From Erythrobacter fulvus (GTDB lineage: Bacteria > Pseudomonadota > Alphaproteobacteria > Sphingomonadales > Sphingomonadaceae), in contig NZ_JAQQXQ010000003.1 of NCBI RefSeq assembly GCF_028595285.1, positions 1 to 64,000 on the forward strand: DNA of 64,000 nucleotides, read 5' to 3'. The translations under genes were made by a program, and so were the position numbers. The notes beneath the pieces were generated by a model. That model was not told the origin of the DNA, searched no databases, and worked only from the letters and a program-made list of their open reading frames with translations. Of the stretch, positions 44,262 to 53,772 are shown piece after piece. How positions within the stretch are numbered: the first letter of the stretch is position 1; every line of letters starts with the position of its first letter.

Positions 44262-47200
44262 ATGAGCATGGCACCCTCCGGCGCATGGCGGTTCGCGATC
44301 GATCGCGGCGGCACCTTTACCGATGTCGTGGCCACTACGCCGCAAGGACTGTTGGTGACCGACAAACTGCTGAGTGAGAACCCCGGCCATTATGCCGACG
44401 CCGCGAGCGAGGCAGTGCGGCGATTGATGGCGCGGTTTGGGGACGCACCGATTGCCGAACTGCGCATCGGCACCACAGTCGCCACCAATGCGCTGCTGGA
44501 ACGCAAAGGGGAACGGCTGGCGCTCGTGACCACCCGTGGCTTTGCCGATGCTCTGAGGATCGGGACGCAGGCGCGGCCCGAAATCTTTGCGCGGCACATC
44601 ATCCTGCCCGAGCAACTGCCCGCCAAAGTGATCGAGATCGACGAGCGTGTCGCGGCCGACGGCACGGTGCTGCGCCCGCTTGATCGCGAATCGGCGAAAA
44701 CTGCGTTCGCGGCTTTGCGCGCCGAAGGTTTCGATGCGCTCGCCATCGTGCTGATGCACGGATGGCAATATCGCGATCACGAAACCGCGCTGGCACAGCT
44801 GGCGCGCGCGGCCGGTTTTGCGCAGGTGAGTGTCAGTCACGAGGTCGCCCCCCTGATCCGCTTCGTGCCGAGGGGCGATACGACTGTGGTCGACGCCTAT
44901 CTCTCCCCGGTCCTGCGCCGCTATACCAATACGCTGCGCCGGGAATTGCCTGCGGCGGCAAGGCTGCGCTTCATGCAGTCCAACGGCGGGCTTGCCGAGG
45001 TCGGCGCGTTCAGGGGCAAGGACGCGATCCTGTCCGGCCCGGCGGGCGGCGTGGTGGGCATGGTCGCCGCGAGCGCACCGCTTGGCCATGATCGGCTGAT
45101 CGGCTTCGACATGGGCGGTACCAGCACCGATGTCGCGCATTATGCCGGACAATACGAACTGACAGGTGATAGCGTGGTGGCAGGCGTGCGGGTGGCCGCG
45201 CCGATGATGCAGATTCACACTGTGGCGGCGGGCGGCGGCTCGATCTGTGCCTTCGACGGTTCGCGCTTCCGGGTCGGGCCGGAGAGCGCCGGAGCCGATC
45301 CGGGACCGGCATGCTATCGCAAGGGCGGCCCGCTGACGATCACCGATTGCAACCTGTTCCTGGGGCGGATCGATCCCGCCTTTTTCCCGCATGTCTTCGG
45401 CCCTGAAGGCGACGCGCCGCTCGATCCGCAGGCTGCCCGGGCGCGGCTTGAGGAGGTGGCTGCCGCGCTGCCCGAGCCGAGGCCACTGAAGGACATTGCC
45501 GAAGGCTTTCTCGCGATCGCGGTCGACAACATGGCCAACGCCATCCGCAAGATCAGCGTCGCGCGAGGGCATGACGTGACGACCTATGCACTCGCCTGTT
45601 TCGGCGGGGCAGGGGGCCAGCACGCCTGCAAGGTCGCCGATGCTCTGGGGATGGAGACTGTGCTGGTGCATCCGCTAGCCGGGATGCTTTCGGCTTTCGG
45701 TATCGGGCTCGCGCCGGTGAAGGCAATTCGTGAGGTCAGTATCGTCCGGCCGCTGGGGGAAAGTTTCGCCGCGTCGCTGGCCGCGCTGGAGGATGAGGCC
45801 CGCAGCCCGCTCGTCGAACAGGGGATTGCCGCCGATGCCGTGACGCTCGAAGCGCGCGCGCGGCTACGTTTTGCGGGGAGCGACAGTGTGCTCACCATCC
45901 CCGTCGATGCGCCGCAAGCTATGGATGCCGCGTTCCGCAAGTTGCACCGCCAGCGCTTTGGCTATTCCGATGCCGAGGCCGCGATCATCGTCGAGGCGCT
46001 GAGTGTCGAGGCGAGCGGGCAGGCAGGCGGGCTCGGCAGTGCTGCCGCCGAACCCCAGACGGTGCGGGGCGAGGCTTCAAGTCGATGGCCCACCATCGCG
46101 CGGAGCGCCATGGCATCGGGCGAGGCCTATCCCGGCCCGCTGCTGGTGATCGATCCAGGTTCAACCACGGTGGTGGAGGATGGCTGGCAGGCGCGGCTGG
46201 CTAACGAAGGCAGCCTGATCCTTACCCGTGCCGTGGCGATGGCGCGCGAACAGGCCGCTGGAACCGCTGTCGATCCGGTGCGGCTGGAGATATTCAACAA
46301 CCTGTTCATGGCGATTGCCGAGGAAATGGGTGTGGTGCTGCAATCCACCGCCACCTCGGTCAACATCAAGGAACGGCTCGATTTCTCCTGTGCGCTGTTC
46401 GACGCGAGCGGTGCGCTGATCGCCAATGCACCGCACATTCCCGTCCACCTCGGCAGCATGGGCGATTCCATCGCTCGCGTGATCGAAGCCCGGGGACAAA
46501 GCCGCGACGGGCGCGGGTTTCGCAGGGGCGATGCCTATGTCCTCAACGATCCCTATCGCGGCGGCACCCATCTGCCCGACATCACCGTGATCGTGCCGGT
46601 ATTTTATAGCGAGGAAAGCGTCGAGCCTGACGCCTTCGTCGCCGCGCGCGGGCACCATGCCGATATCGGCGGGATCGCCCCCGGTTCGATGCCGCCCGAA
46701 AGCCGCACGATCGAAGAGGAAGGCGTGCTGATCGACAATCTGCTGATGGTCGATGAAGGTACTTTCCGCGATGCGGCGGTGCGTAACGTGCTGTCCAATG
46801 GGCCGCGTCCGGCGCGCAATCCGGCGCGCAACCTTTCCGATCTGCGCGCCCAGCTCGCCGCCTGCACCCGTGGAGCCGAATTGCTGGAAAGTGCCGCGCG
46901 CGAACATGGGGCCAAGGTTGTCGCCGCCTATATGGGCCACGTCATCGCCAATGCCGAGGAAAGCGTGCGCCGGTTGCTGGACAGGCTTGACGACGGCGAA
47001 TTCGCCTATGAAATGGACAATGGCGCGGCGGTGAAGGTGGCCATCCGTGTTGACCGCGAAAGCCGTTCGGCGGTGTTCGACTTCACCGGAACGAGCGCGC
47101 AATTGCCCGATAATTTCAACGCCCCGCGCGCGATCACCCGCGCCGCCGCGCTCTATGTGCTGCGCACACTGATCGATGATGCGATCCCGATGAACGACGG

Positions 47201-47822
47201 GTGCCTGCGGCCGGTGACGCTGGTGGTGCCGGAGGGTTCGATGCTGAACCCCCACCCCGGCGCGGCGGTGGTGGCGGGCAATGTCGAGACCAGCCAGGTC
47301 GTCACGGACGCGCTGTTCGCAGCAACGGGCCGGCTCGCGCCGTCGCAGGGGACGATGAACAATTTCACCTTCGGCAACGAAAACCACCAGTATTACGAGA
47401 CGATCTGCGGCGGTTCGGGCGCTGGGCCGGATCATGACGGTACAGACGCTGTGCAGACCCACATGACCAATTCGCGCCTAACCGATCCCGAAATCCTAGA
47501 AACCCGCCTGCCGGTCCGGCTCGACGAGTTTGCTATCCGGCGCGGTTCCGGCGGGGCCGGGCGGCATCGCGGCGGCGACGGAGTGGTGCGGCGCGTGACC
47601 TTCCTTGAGGAAATGCGCGCCAACATGCTCGCCAACCGCCGAAAGGTGGCGCCGCGCGGAATTTGCGGTGGGGGCGATGCGCTGCCCGGTCGCAACTGGG
47701 TCGAACGGCTCGACGGCACCCGCGAGGAACTAGGCGCAACCGGATCGGCGGCAATGCGCCCGGGCGATACTTTCGTGATCCTGACGCCCGGCGGGGGCGG
47801 TTTCGGGGAGGGAACGGCGTGA
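44262..47822 (+). CDS. 5-oxoprolinase, ATP-hydrolysing (HyuA-HyuB fusion)
   Basis: A 1186-residue single-chain enzyme. Residues about 8-200 are a hydantoinase A N-terminal domain ([25 protein letters not shown]), about 205-500 the hydantoinase A core ([30 protein letters not shown]) and about 670-1185 the hydantoinase B part ([46 protein letters not shown]). The full-length fusion and KLLSENP fit eukaryotic-type 5-oxoprolinase rather than hydantoinases. It opens 5-oxoproline to glutamate using ATP. Its stop overlaps the start of the DUF969 transporter subunit (GTGA), which supports this assignment. A second ATG is two codons in. Confidence 0.87.
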   Translation: MSMAPSGAWRFAIDRGGTFTDVVATTPQGLLVTDKLLSENPGHYADAASEAVRRLMARFGDAPIAELRIGTTVATNALLERKGERLALVTTRGFADALRIGTQARPEIFARHIILPEQLPAKVIEIDERVAADGTVLRPLDRESAKTAFAALRAEGFDALAIVLMHGWQYRDHETALAQLARAAGFAQVSVSHEVAPLIRFVPRGDTTVVDAYLSPVLRRYTNTLRRELPAAARLRFMQSNGGLAEVGAFRGKDAILSGPAGGVVGMVAASAPLGHDRLIGFDMGGTSTDVAHYAGQYELTGDSVVAGVRVAAPMMQIHTVAAGGGSICAFDGSRFRVGPESAGADPGPACYRKGGPLTITDCNLFLGRIDPAFFPHVFGPEGDAPLDPQAARARLEEVAAALPEPRPLKDIAEGFLAIAVDNMANAIRKISVARGHDVTTYALACFGGAGGQHACKVADALGMETVLVHPLAGMLSAFGIGLAPVKAIREVSIVRPLGESFAASLAALEDEARSPLVEQGIAADAVTLEARARLRFAGSDSVLTIPVDAPQAMDAAFRKLHRQRFGYSDAEAAIIVEALSVEASGQAGGLGSAAAEPQTVRGEASSRWPTIARSAMASGEAYPGPLLVIDPGSTTVVEDGWQARLANEGSLILTRAVAMAREQAAGTAVDPVRLEIFNNLFMAIAEEMGVVLQSTATSVNIKERLDFSCALFDASGALIANAPHIPVHLGSMGDSIARVIEARGQSRDGRGFRRGDAYVLNDPYRGGTHLPDITVIVPVFYSEESVEPDAFVAARGHHADIGGIAPGSMPPESRTIEEEGVLIDNLLMVDEGTFRDAAVRNVLSNGPRPARNPARNLSDLRAQLAACTRGAELLESAAREHGAKVVAAYMGHVIANAEESVRRLLDRLDDGEFAYEMDNGAAVKVAIRVDRESRSAVFDFTGTSAQLPDNFNAPRAITRAAALYVLRTLIDDAIPMNDGCLRPVTLVVPEGSMLNPHPGAAVVAGNVETSQVVTDALFAATGRLAPSQGTMNNFTFGNENHQYYETICGGSGAGPDHDGTDAVQTHMTNSRLTDPEILETRLPVRLDEFAIRRGSGGAGRHRGGDGVVRRVTFLEEMRANMLANRRKVAPRGICGGGDALPGRNWVERLDGTREELGATGSAAMRPGDTFVILTPGGGGFGEGTA

Positions 47823-48490
47823 ATTACTGGCCGCTTCTCGGGATCGCGCTGGTTGTGATCGGCTTTGCGCTGCGGTTCAATCCGCTGCTGGTGGTGGTCG
47901 GCGCAGCCGTGGCCACGGGCTTGCTTGCGGGACTCGATCCGGTCGCCGTGATCGAGGCATTGGGCAAGGCCTTCAACGACAACCGCTACATTTCGGTCAC
48001 GTGGATCATCCTGCCGGTGATCGGGCTGCTCGAACGACACGGGCTGCAGGAACGTGCCCGTGCAGTGATTGCGGGTGTGCGCGGGGCGACGATGGGGCGG
48101 CTGCTGGTGATCTATCTCGGCTTCCGCCAGATCACCGCGGCGCTGGGCATGAAGGACATCGGCGGTCACCCGCAAGCCGTCCGCCCGCTGGTCGCGCCGA
48201 TGGCGGAAGCGGCGGCGGAGCAATCGCACGGGCCGCTGGCAGATGACGAGCGCGAACAGGTGCGCGCCATGGCCGCGGCGACCGACAATATCGGGCTGTT
48301 CTTCGGCGAGGACATCTTTTTCGCCATCGCGTCGATCCTGCTGATCCAGGGGGTGTTCGAAAGCGCAGGCTACCCGCTCACGCCGCTGCAATTGTCGGTC
48401 TGGGCGATCCCGACCGCGATCTGCGCCTTCATCATCCATTCGTGGCGGATCACCGCGCTCGACCGCAGGCTGGGGAGGGTGCGGGCGTGA
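47819..48490 (+). CDS. 5-oxoproline transporter, DUF969 subunit
   Basis: A 223-residue membrane protein of the DUF969 family with about five hydrophobic helices. A conserved cytoplasmic loop reads [32 protein letters not shown]. It works together with DUF979 as a 5-oxoproline uptake system, as known from gene-neighbourhood work on this family. The GTG start overlaps the 5-oxoprolinase stop, and its own stop overlaps the DUF979 start (GTGA). Confidence 0.88.
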   Translation: MNYWPLLGIALVVIGFALRFNPLLVVVGAAVATGLLAGLDPVAVIEALGKAFNDNRYISVTWIILPVIGLLERHGLQERARAVIAGVRGATMGRLLVIYLGFRQITAALGMKDIGGHPQAVRPLVAPMAEAAAEQSHGPLADDEREQVRAMAAATDNIGLFFGEDIFFAIASILLIQGVFESAGYPLTPLQLSVWAIPTAICAFIIHSWRITALDRRLGRVRA

Positions 48491-49437
48491 TCACCTATGA
48501 ATGGCTCTACTTGCTCGCGGGGGCGTTTTTCGCGGGTTGGTCAATCCTCAGCCTGCGCGACCGGCGGATCGGCAATGCTGCCTTCTGGGGCGTGCTGGCG
48601 GCGAGTTTCTTTCTCGGCAGCCATGTCTCGGACTTCGTCAACGGGGTGCTGGTGCTGGCGCTGGTGACGATTGCGGGCGCGGGCGGAATTAAGCGCAGTG
48701 CGCCTGCCACCACCACCCTGGCAGAGCGGGTCGGAGATGCCGAACGGTTCGGCAACCGCCTGTTCTACCCCGCGTTGATCGTGCCTGTCACGGCAGTGGC
48801 GGGGACGCTGCTCTACAACTACACCCCGTTCGGCGAGACCGGTCTGTTCGAGCCGCGGCGCGAGACGCTGTTGCTGTTCGGGATCGGCGTACTGGTGGCG
48901 CTTGCGGCCGCGACGGTGTGGCTGCGCCCGCCGTTGCTTGCGCCTGCCGAGGAAGGGCGGAGGCTGCTGGATTCGATCGGCTGGGCGGCGATCCTGCCGC
49001 AAATGCTCGCCGCGCTGGGCGCGGTTTTCGCGCTGGCGGGCGTTGGCGAGATCATCGGCGCGCTGGCGGGCGGGGCGATCCCCGAAGGCAGTGTGTTGCT
49101 GACCGTGGTGGTCTTCGCACTCGGCATGGTGCTGTTCACGATGATCATGGGCAATGCCTTCGCCGCCTTCCCGGTGATGGTGGCCGCGATCGGTATTCCG
49201 TTGCTGGTGGAGGAATATGGCGGCAACCCGGCAGTGATTGGCGCGGTGGGGATGCTGGCGGGTTTCTGCGGTACGCTGATGACTCCGATGGCGGCGAACT
49301 TCAACATCGTGCCCGCCGCGCTGCTGGAACTGAATGATCAGAACGCGGTGATCCGCCAGCAGATCGGCACGGCGTTGCCGCTGCTCGCTTGCAACATCGT
49401 CATCATCTATGTCGGAGCCTTCCTGCTGTGGAACTGA
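48487..49437 (+). CDS. 5-oxoproline transporter, DUF979 subunit
   Basis: A 316-residue membrane protein of the DUF979 family with about nine hydrophobic helices. Family marks are DRRIGNAAFWGVLAASFFLGSH near the N-terminus and IMGNAFAAFPVMVAAIGIPLLVEEYGGNPAVIGA and MTPMAANFNIVPAALLEL later. It pairs with the preceding DUF969 subunit. The GTG start overlaps that gene's stop, and its last ten bases overlap the DUF2891 start. Confidence 0.9.
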   Translation: MITYEWLYLLAGAFFAGWSILSLRDRRIGNAAFWGVLAASFFLGSHVSDFVNGVLVLALVTIAGAGGIKRSAPATTTLAERVGDAERFGNRLFYPALIVPVTAVAGTLLYNYTPFGETGLFEPRRETLLLFGIGVLVALAAATVWLRPPLLAPAEEGRRLLDSIGWAAILPQMLAALGAVFALAGVGEIIGALAGGAIPEGSVLLTVVVFALGMVLFTMIMGNAFAAFPVMVAAIGIPLLVEEYGGNPAVIGAVGMLAGFCGTLMTPMAANFNIVPAALLELNDQNAVIRQQIGTALPLLACNIVIIYVGAFLLWN

Positions 49438-50417
49438 CCGAGGATATCGCCCGCAATTTCGCGCGCATCGCGCTGGGCCACGTGGCGCGGCCTTATCCCT
49501 ACGTGGACCAGCACGTATTCGAGAGCGAGGCGGACTTGCGCCTGCCGCGCGCCGCGCATCCCGTTTTCTTCGGCAGTTTCGACTGGCATTCCTGCGTCCA
49601 CGGCTGGTGGACCCTGCTGACGTTGCGGCGGCTCTATCCCAATATGCCCGAAGCGTTGGAAATTGCCGCACTGGCCGATGAAACTTTCACCCCTGAAAAA
49701 CTGGCGATCGAACTGGCCTATCTCGACCGGCCGTCCTCGCGCGGGTTCGAACGGCCTTATGGCTGGGGCTGGCTGCTCTATCTCCACCACGAGGCCGAGC
49801 AGCACGGGGATGCGGAATGGGGCGCGCGGCTGAAGCCACTGGCGCGGGCGTTTGCCGACAGGTTGCGGGATTACCTGCGCATTCTGACTTATCCGATCAC
49901 CGTCGGCACGCATTACAATACGGCCTTTGCCCTGATCCTTGCCCGGCGCTGGGCAGCCCGGCGCGATCCGGCGCTTGCGGCATTGATCGATCAATGGGCC
50001 GAACACGCCTTCGGTCACCGCACTAACTATGCAGGTTGGGAGCCGGGTGGGGACGAGTTCCTTTCTCCCGTCCTTACTGCCGCACTGCTGATGGCCGAGG
50101 TGCGCCCGCACCTGTCCTTTGCGCCATGGTTCGAGGCACTCGTGATCGCAAACGGCTGGCTCGCCCGCGAATGCATGCCGGTATTCGTCTCCGATCGCAG
50201 CGACGGCAAGATCGCACATCTCGACGGGCTCAATCTCAGCCGCGCGTGGTGCCTGCTCGGCTGCGCGAAGGCGCTTAGCGATCAGGCTCTTCGGCAGCTT
50301 CTTCACAAGCGCGCAGAGGATCATCTCGACGCAGCTCTGCCGCACGTCGCGGGCGATTACATGGGCGAACACTGGCTGGCGAGTTTTGCGCTGCTTGCCT
50401 TGCTCCCAACCGAGTGA
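49428..50417 (+). CDS. DUF2891-family protein
   Basis: A 329-residue soluble protein of DUF2891. Marks include HPVFFGSFDWHSCVHGWWTLLTL near residues 43-65, ERPYGWGWLLYLHHE and GEHWLASFALLAL at the end. The fold looks like an alpha/alpha barrel, and a glycosidase- or peptidase-like role has not been shown. The GTG start overlaps the DUF979 end by ten bases, so it belongs to the 5-oxoproline operon. An associated role in 5-oxoproline or glutathione use is inferred only from position. Confidence 0.82.
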   Translation: MELTEDIARNFARIALGHVARPYPYVDQHVFESEADLRLPRAAHPVFFGSFDWHSCVHGWWTLLTLRRLYPNMPEALEIAALADETFTPEKLAIELAYLDRPSSRGFERPYGWGWLLYLHHEAEQHGDAEWGARLKPLARAFADRLRDYLRILTYPITVGTHYNTAFALILARRWAARRDPALAALIDQWAEHAFGHRTNYAGWEPGGDEFLSPVLTAALLMAEVRPHLSFAPWFEALVIANGWLARECMPVFVSDRSDGKIAHLDGLNLSRAWCLLGCAKALSDQALRQLLHKRAEDHLDAALPHVAGDYMGEHWLASFALLALLPTE

Positions 50418-50602
50418 CGGTCCCACACGCCCTTTAGCGGGAATCGCGGACGTCGCCGTTCTTGCGTGATCATGCCTCCGCCTGGGTGCAGGCAATCGGG
50501 AAGCAGCTTTTGGGGGAAGCGAACTTGCCGCGATTGCCTGCCGTGACAGATAAACACACCAACGCGTGTGCTCCCAATCCGTGAATGCCCCGAACTGTGC
50601 TT

Positions 50603-50616
50603 CCGTAGGTTTACCG
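50603..50616. promoter_or_regulatory. 14-bp palindrome upstream of hsp20 (candidate response-regulator site)
   Basis: CCGTA-GGTT-TACCG. The GTA and TAC half-sites are perfect and the outer C/G bases pair. It lies 93 bases before the hsp20 start. The same pattern (CSGTA-N4-TACSG) occurs before the fixL-like gene at 55741. A possible -35 (TTGACC) lies downstream at 50645. Confidence 0.5.
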
Positions 50617-50709
50617 ATCCACTCCGGACGGTGACAGGCATAGCCTTGACCCAAGTTGCAGGCGTCAGGACCCGACTGCAACACACCGCGAGAGGAGGAG
50701 CAGGAAGCG

Positions 50710-51195
50710 ATGAACAAGCAATCGGAAATGGTCCCCGTGCAGGCATCGGCAGAGCATGGTCTTGCGGCGGTCTTCGGTCGTTTGCGTAACGAGATCGACC
50801 AGCTTTTTGACGATTTCAGCATGCCTTCCCAGATGCGCCGTCTGTTCCCGCTGCCCGACGGCACCAACTTCAGCCCGTTGGTCGAACTGAAGGACAAGCA
50901 AGATCATTACGAACTGGCGATTGAAGTGCCGGGCATGGAGGACAAGGACATCGACGTCGAATTCGCCGATGGTGTCCTATCGATTTCGGGCGAGAAGCGT
51001 GAGGAAAGCGAGGAGACATCGGGCGGCTGCCTGATCAGCGAGCGTAGCTATGGCAGCTTCCAGCGACGTCTCGGCATGCCGCCCGACGTCGATCCGGAAC
51101 AGATCGATGCCAAGTTCCGCCAAGGCGTGTTGAAGATCACTATCGGCAAGGACAAGGAAGCGGCGCGCCGCGTCCGCAAGATCGCGGTCGGTTGA
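50710..51195 (+). CDS. Hsp20-family small heat-shock protein
   Basis: A 161-residue alpha-crystallin-type chaperone. The crystallin domain spans about residues 55-150, with FSPLVELKDKQDHYELAIEVPGMEDKDIDVEFADGVL cut into the usual strands, then SYGSFQRRLGMPP and GVLKITI. It binds unfolded proteins. The start at 50710 follows a strong purine-rich site (GGAGGAGCAGGAAG). It opens a probable operon with a proline-rich protein and a universal stress protein. The palindrome at 50603 suggests control by the nearby two-component system. Confidence 0.93.
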   Translation: MNKQSEMVPVQASAEHGLAAVFGRLRNEIDQLFDDFSMPSQMRRLFPLPDGTNFSPLVELKDKQDHYELAIEVPGMEDKDIDVEFADGVLSISGEKREESEETSGGCLISERSYGSFQRRLGMPPDVDPEQIDAKFRQGVLKITIGKDKEAARRVRKIAVG

Positions 51196-51227
51196 TCTTG
51201 GGCCACGTGTCTTTGACCGTAGGCGGG

Positions 51228-51443
51228 ATGCCACCGCAGCGGCCCGACCGGATCGCGTCCGATGAGCCGCCCGGTATCGTGCCGCTGCCCGACGAGCCCC
51301 CGCCGCCAGACCTGCCCGAAACCGAGCCGCTACCGCCCGATACGGACCAGCCAGGCCGCGCTCCCGACGAATTTCCCGTCCCGCAGGAAAGCCCGTCTTT
51401 CCGGCGGGGCTACCTCTGCATCAACAGGAGGAATGCCGCATGA
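51228..51443 (+). CDS. Small proline-rich acidic protein
   Basis: A 71-residue protein dominated by Pro, Asp and Glu (EPPGIVPLPDEPPPPDLPETEPLPP). It is intrinsically disordered and matches no domain I know. It lies between hsp20 and the universal stress gene, and its stop overlaps the ATG of the latter (ATGA), which supports its being a real gene. An in-frame TTG at 51192 overlapping the hsp20 stop is the alternative start. Confidence 0.6.
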   Translation: MPPQRPDRIASDEPPGIVPLPDEPPPPDLPETEPLPPDTDQPGRAPDEFPVPQESPSFRRGYLCINRRNAA

Positions 51444-52240
51444 AGAACATCCTGCTTTTGGTCCATGACGATCCCGGCCAGGAATCCCGCTTGCAGGTCG
51501 CGCTTGATGTGACGCGGGCTGTCGGCGGGCATCTCGAATGTCTTGAGGTGCGCGATTTGCCGATGCTGGCGCTCGGCAATTACGCGGGCGGCGCGGAAGC
51601 ACTGGCGCTGGCCGAGGTCGAACGGGCTCAGCGCGCCTTGCGTGTGGCGATTGAGCAGCGGCTGGGTGGCGAGGATGTGCCATGGTCGTTCGGTCAGAGC
51701 TTCGACCGGCCGGTGGATGCGCTTTCGCGTGGTGCCGATCTGGCCGATCTGATCGTGTTGTCGGCGCGGCTGGCGGACGAAGACACGGACGGTGGCGATG
51801 CCAGTCCGCAGCCCCTGCCGCTCAGATCCGGAAGGCCGCTGCTGGCGGTGCCGCCTGCTGTCCGCGGTCTGGCGCTCGACAAGCCGGCACTGGTGGCGTG
51901 GGATGGCTCCGGCCCCTCGATCGAGGCGGTGCGTGCCGCCGTGCCGCTGCTACGCCATGCGGCAGGGGTGGTGGTGCTAGAAGTCGATCCTCCTTCGGGG
52001 GTAATGCCGATGGAGGATATCGCCACCTATCTTTCGCGCCACGGGATAGTGCCCGAACTGGTCGAGCGGCGCAGCGATGACACTATTGCCGCCGTGCTGC
52101 GCGACCATGTCCGCGCGATTGATGCCGGAATGCTGGTGATGGGCGCTTATGGTGCGGGCAAGCTGGCGCAGTCGATCTTCGGCGGCGTGACCCGGACGAT
52201 GCTATCCACGAGCACGGTGCCGCTGCTGCTGGCGCATTGA
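51440..52240 (+). CDS. Universal stress protein (tandem Usp domains)
   Basis: A 266-residue protein with two Usp-type halves (about residues 1-140 and 150-266). The second ends with the nucleotide-binding glycine pattern (GAYGAGKLAQSIFGGVTR) and STVPLLLAH. It probably binds ATP and helps under stress or low oxygen. AGGAGG precedes the ATG, which overlaps the upstream stop. A strong hairpin (52257-52290) lies after its stop. Confidence 0.9.
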   Translation: MKNILLLVHDDPGQESRLQVALDVTRAVGGHLECLEVRDLPMLALGNYAGGAEALALAEVERAQRALRVAIEQRLGGEDVPWSFGQSFDRPVDALSRGADLADLIVLSARLADEDTDGGDASPQPLPLRSGRPLLAVPPAVRGLALDKPALVAWDGSGPSIEAVRAAVPLLRHAAGVVVLEVDPPSGVMPMEDIATYLSRHGIVPELVERRSDDTIAAVLRDHVRAIDAGMLVMGAYGAGKLAQSIFGGVTRTMLSTSTVPLLLAH

Positions 52241-52256
52241 CTGCCAGATGAAAATT

Positions 52257-52290
52257 GGGTCGGCGGTCTGTGCCTCTGGACCGCCGACCC
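52257..52290 (-). terminator. Hairpin terminator between convergent usp and BON genes
   Basis: A perfect 12-bp stem (52257-52268 with 52279-52290; GGGTCGGCGGTC and complement), ten-base loop. In the minus direction it is followed by AATTTT, so it terminates the BON gene; the plus direction has no T-run but the stem may serve the usp operon too. Confidence 0.75.
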
Positions 52291-52317
52291 ACGCCCTTGA
52301 ACCGGGCGAACCCGCAT

Positions 52318-52971
52318 TCAGCCGATTACGATACGATCCTCCACCTGCGTCACGCCGGGTGCGGCCCAGGCGGCCTGTTCGGCCAGCTGCCGTTCGTGCC
52401 ATGCTTTGACCGTGCCGCCGAGGGTGACTTTGTGGCCGCTGGTGGCAATCGTGACGGAGGCCGCGTCCAGCCCGGCCTGACGCTTGAATGCGTCCTCGAT
52501 CCGCTCGCGGATGTCGGGGATGCTCGCCTTGATGCTGATCGCGATATTGTTCGAAACGCCGGTCACACCTGACACCTTGCCCGCCGCCCGTGCGGCCTCG
52601 TCGCTCTGGTAACGCCATTCGACTTCGCCCGTCAGGCTGACCCATCCGCGCTCGACCGCGACCTTGATACGGTCTTCGGGAATCAGGACATCATAGGCAA
52701 AGATATCAAGGATCCGTTTGGCGATTTCGTGATCCGCAGTCTTGCGGTCCGAGGGATAGCGGACCTTGATCTGGTCGGCGATCGCTCGCACGCCTTCGAC
52801 TCGCATCGCCGCGCGTTCGGCCGCAGTCTTTTCGGCATAGCTTTTGACATAGCCGTTCAGCGCCACCACGCCGTCGATCACCGATACGCCGATATCCGCG
52901 TGATCAATGCTGGGTTCCCAAGCGAGCTCATCCAGCACGTCGCGCTGAAGCTCGCTGTCGGTTTTGTGCAT
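52318..52971 (-). CDS. Protein with three BON domains
   Basis: A 217-residue protein made of three BON repeats (about residues 8-75, 79-146 and 152-216), each with the pattern of a helix, GWVSLTGEV-type strand turn and V-x-G-V ending (VEGVRAIAD, VSGVTGVSN, APGVTQVED). No signal peptide is seen, so it is probably cytoplasmic or a membrane-associated binder of phospholipid or ligand. GGGAG precedes the ATG. It faces the stress operon and lies beside the FixLJ-like pair. Confidence 0.88.
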   Translation of the reverse strand: MHKTDSELQRDVLDELAWEPSIDHADIGVSVIDGVVALNGYVKSYAEKTAAERAAMRVEGVRAIADQIKVRYPSDRKTADHEIAKRILDIFAYDVLIPEDRIKVAVERGWVSLTGEVEWRYQSDEAARAAGKVSGVTGVSNNIAISIKASIPDIRERIEDAFKRQAGLDAASVTIATSGHKVTLGGTVKAWHERQLAEQAAWAAPGVTQVEDRIVIG

Positions 52972-53097
52972 TGCCTGTCTCCCTATCACATCGCTGGGGC
53001 AGGCAGAGCGGCAAACCGTCGCGCGAGCGCCCGCCCGCTGTCTATTCTTGCTATTTCAGGGACGCGGGCGGGATGCGGAATTGTCCGGAAGCGCGCC

Positions 53098-53772
53098 TTA
53101 CTCCTGCGGGTGCTCCCGGACGATAAGCGTGTGGGATTCGAGCCATTGGCGCTCCGATCCCAGTCCGGCGGCAAAGGCGATACGCAAGGCATCGGCAAAG
53201 CTGTTCACGCCGAGTTTTTCCATCAGGTTGGCGCGATAGACTTCCACCGTGCGGGCGCTGATGCCGAGATCATAGGCGATGGTCTTGTTCGGGTAACCGC
53301 AGGCGAGGCCGTCAAGCACCTCCTGTTCGCGCGCGGTAAGCCGGCCAAGCTGGGTCTTGGCCCACTCTGCGCGATTGCGCTGATCTTCGCTGTTATCCAT
53401 CGAAGCGAATGCGTTGGCGACCGATTCCAGCACGTGCTGCCGGTCCGCCGGTTTCTGCAGGAAATCCACCGCACCGGCCTGCATCGCCTGCACTGCCATC
53501 CCGATATCGCCATGGCCGGACAGGATGATGACGGGGAAATTGAAACCTTGCGCCTTCATTTCCAGTTGCAGGGCAAGTCCGTCCATCCCCGGCATGCGAA
53601 TGTCGAGCATGGCGCAGGCCGGTACCATCTTGTCGGCTCCCTTGAGAAACGCCTCGGCGCTGTCCCAGCGCTGAACCGCGTATCCCGCATGCGTAAGCAG
53701 GAAGTCGAGCGACCGTCGCACGCCCTCGTCATCGTCCACAATGTGGATCATCCGCAGTTCATTCGGCATCAT
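53098..53772 (-). CDS. FixJ/NarL-like response regulator
   Basis: A 224-residue two-component regulator. The receiver has the acidic pocket (IVDDDEG), phospho-acceptor Asp (CAMLDIRMPGMDG), Ser (LSGHGD) and Lys (FLQKPAD). A LuxR-type helix-turn-helix follows (LTAREQEVLDGLACGYPNKTIAYDLGISARTVEVYRANL). It is the partner of the upstream kinase, whose 3' end its start overlaps by 14 bases behind AGAGGAG. The palindromes with GTA/TAC halves before hsp20 and before the kinase gene are candidate binding sites. Confidence 0.9.
   Translation of the reverse strand: MMPNELRMIHIVDDDEGVRRSLDFLLTHAGYAVQRWDSAEAFLKGADKMVPACAMLDIRMPGMDGLALQLEMKAQGFNFPVIILSGHGDIGMAVQAMQAGAVDFLQKPADRQHVLESVANAFASMDNSEDQRNRAEWAKTQLGRLTAREQEVLDGLACGYPNKTIAYDLGISARTVEVYRANLMEKLGVNSFADALRIAFAAGLGSERQWLESHTLIVREHPQE

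Noticed and set aside
44130..45671. Minus-strand frame of 513 codons opposite the 5-oxoprolinase
   Set aside because: Antisense shadow; no motif, and the plus strand encodes the family end to end.
50418..50709. Search for an EcfG-type (GGAAC-N16-GTT) promoter before hsp20
   Set aside because: No good match was found; the nearest GGAAG/GAAC stretch does not have the right spacing.
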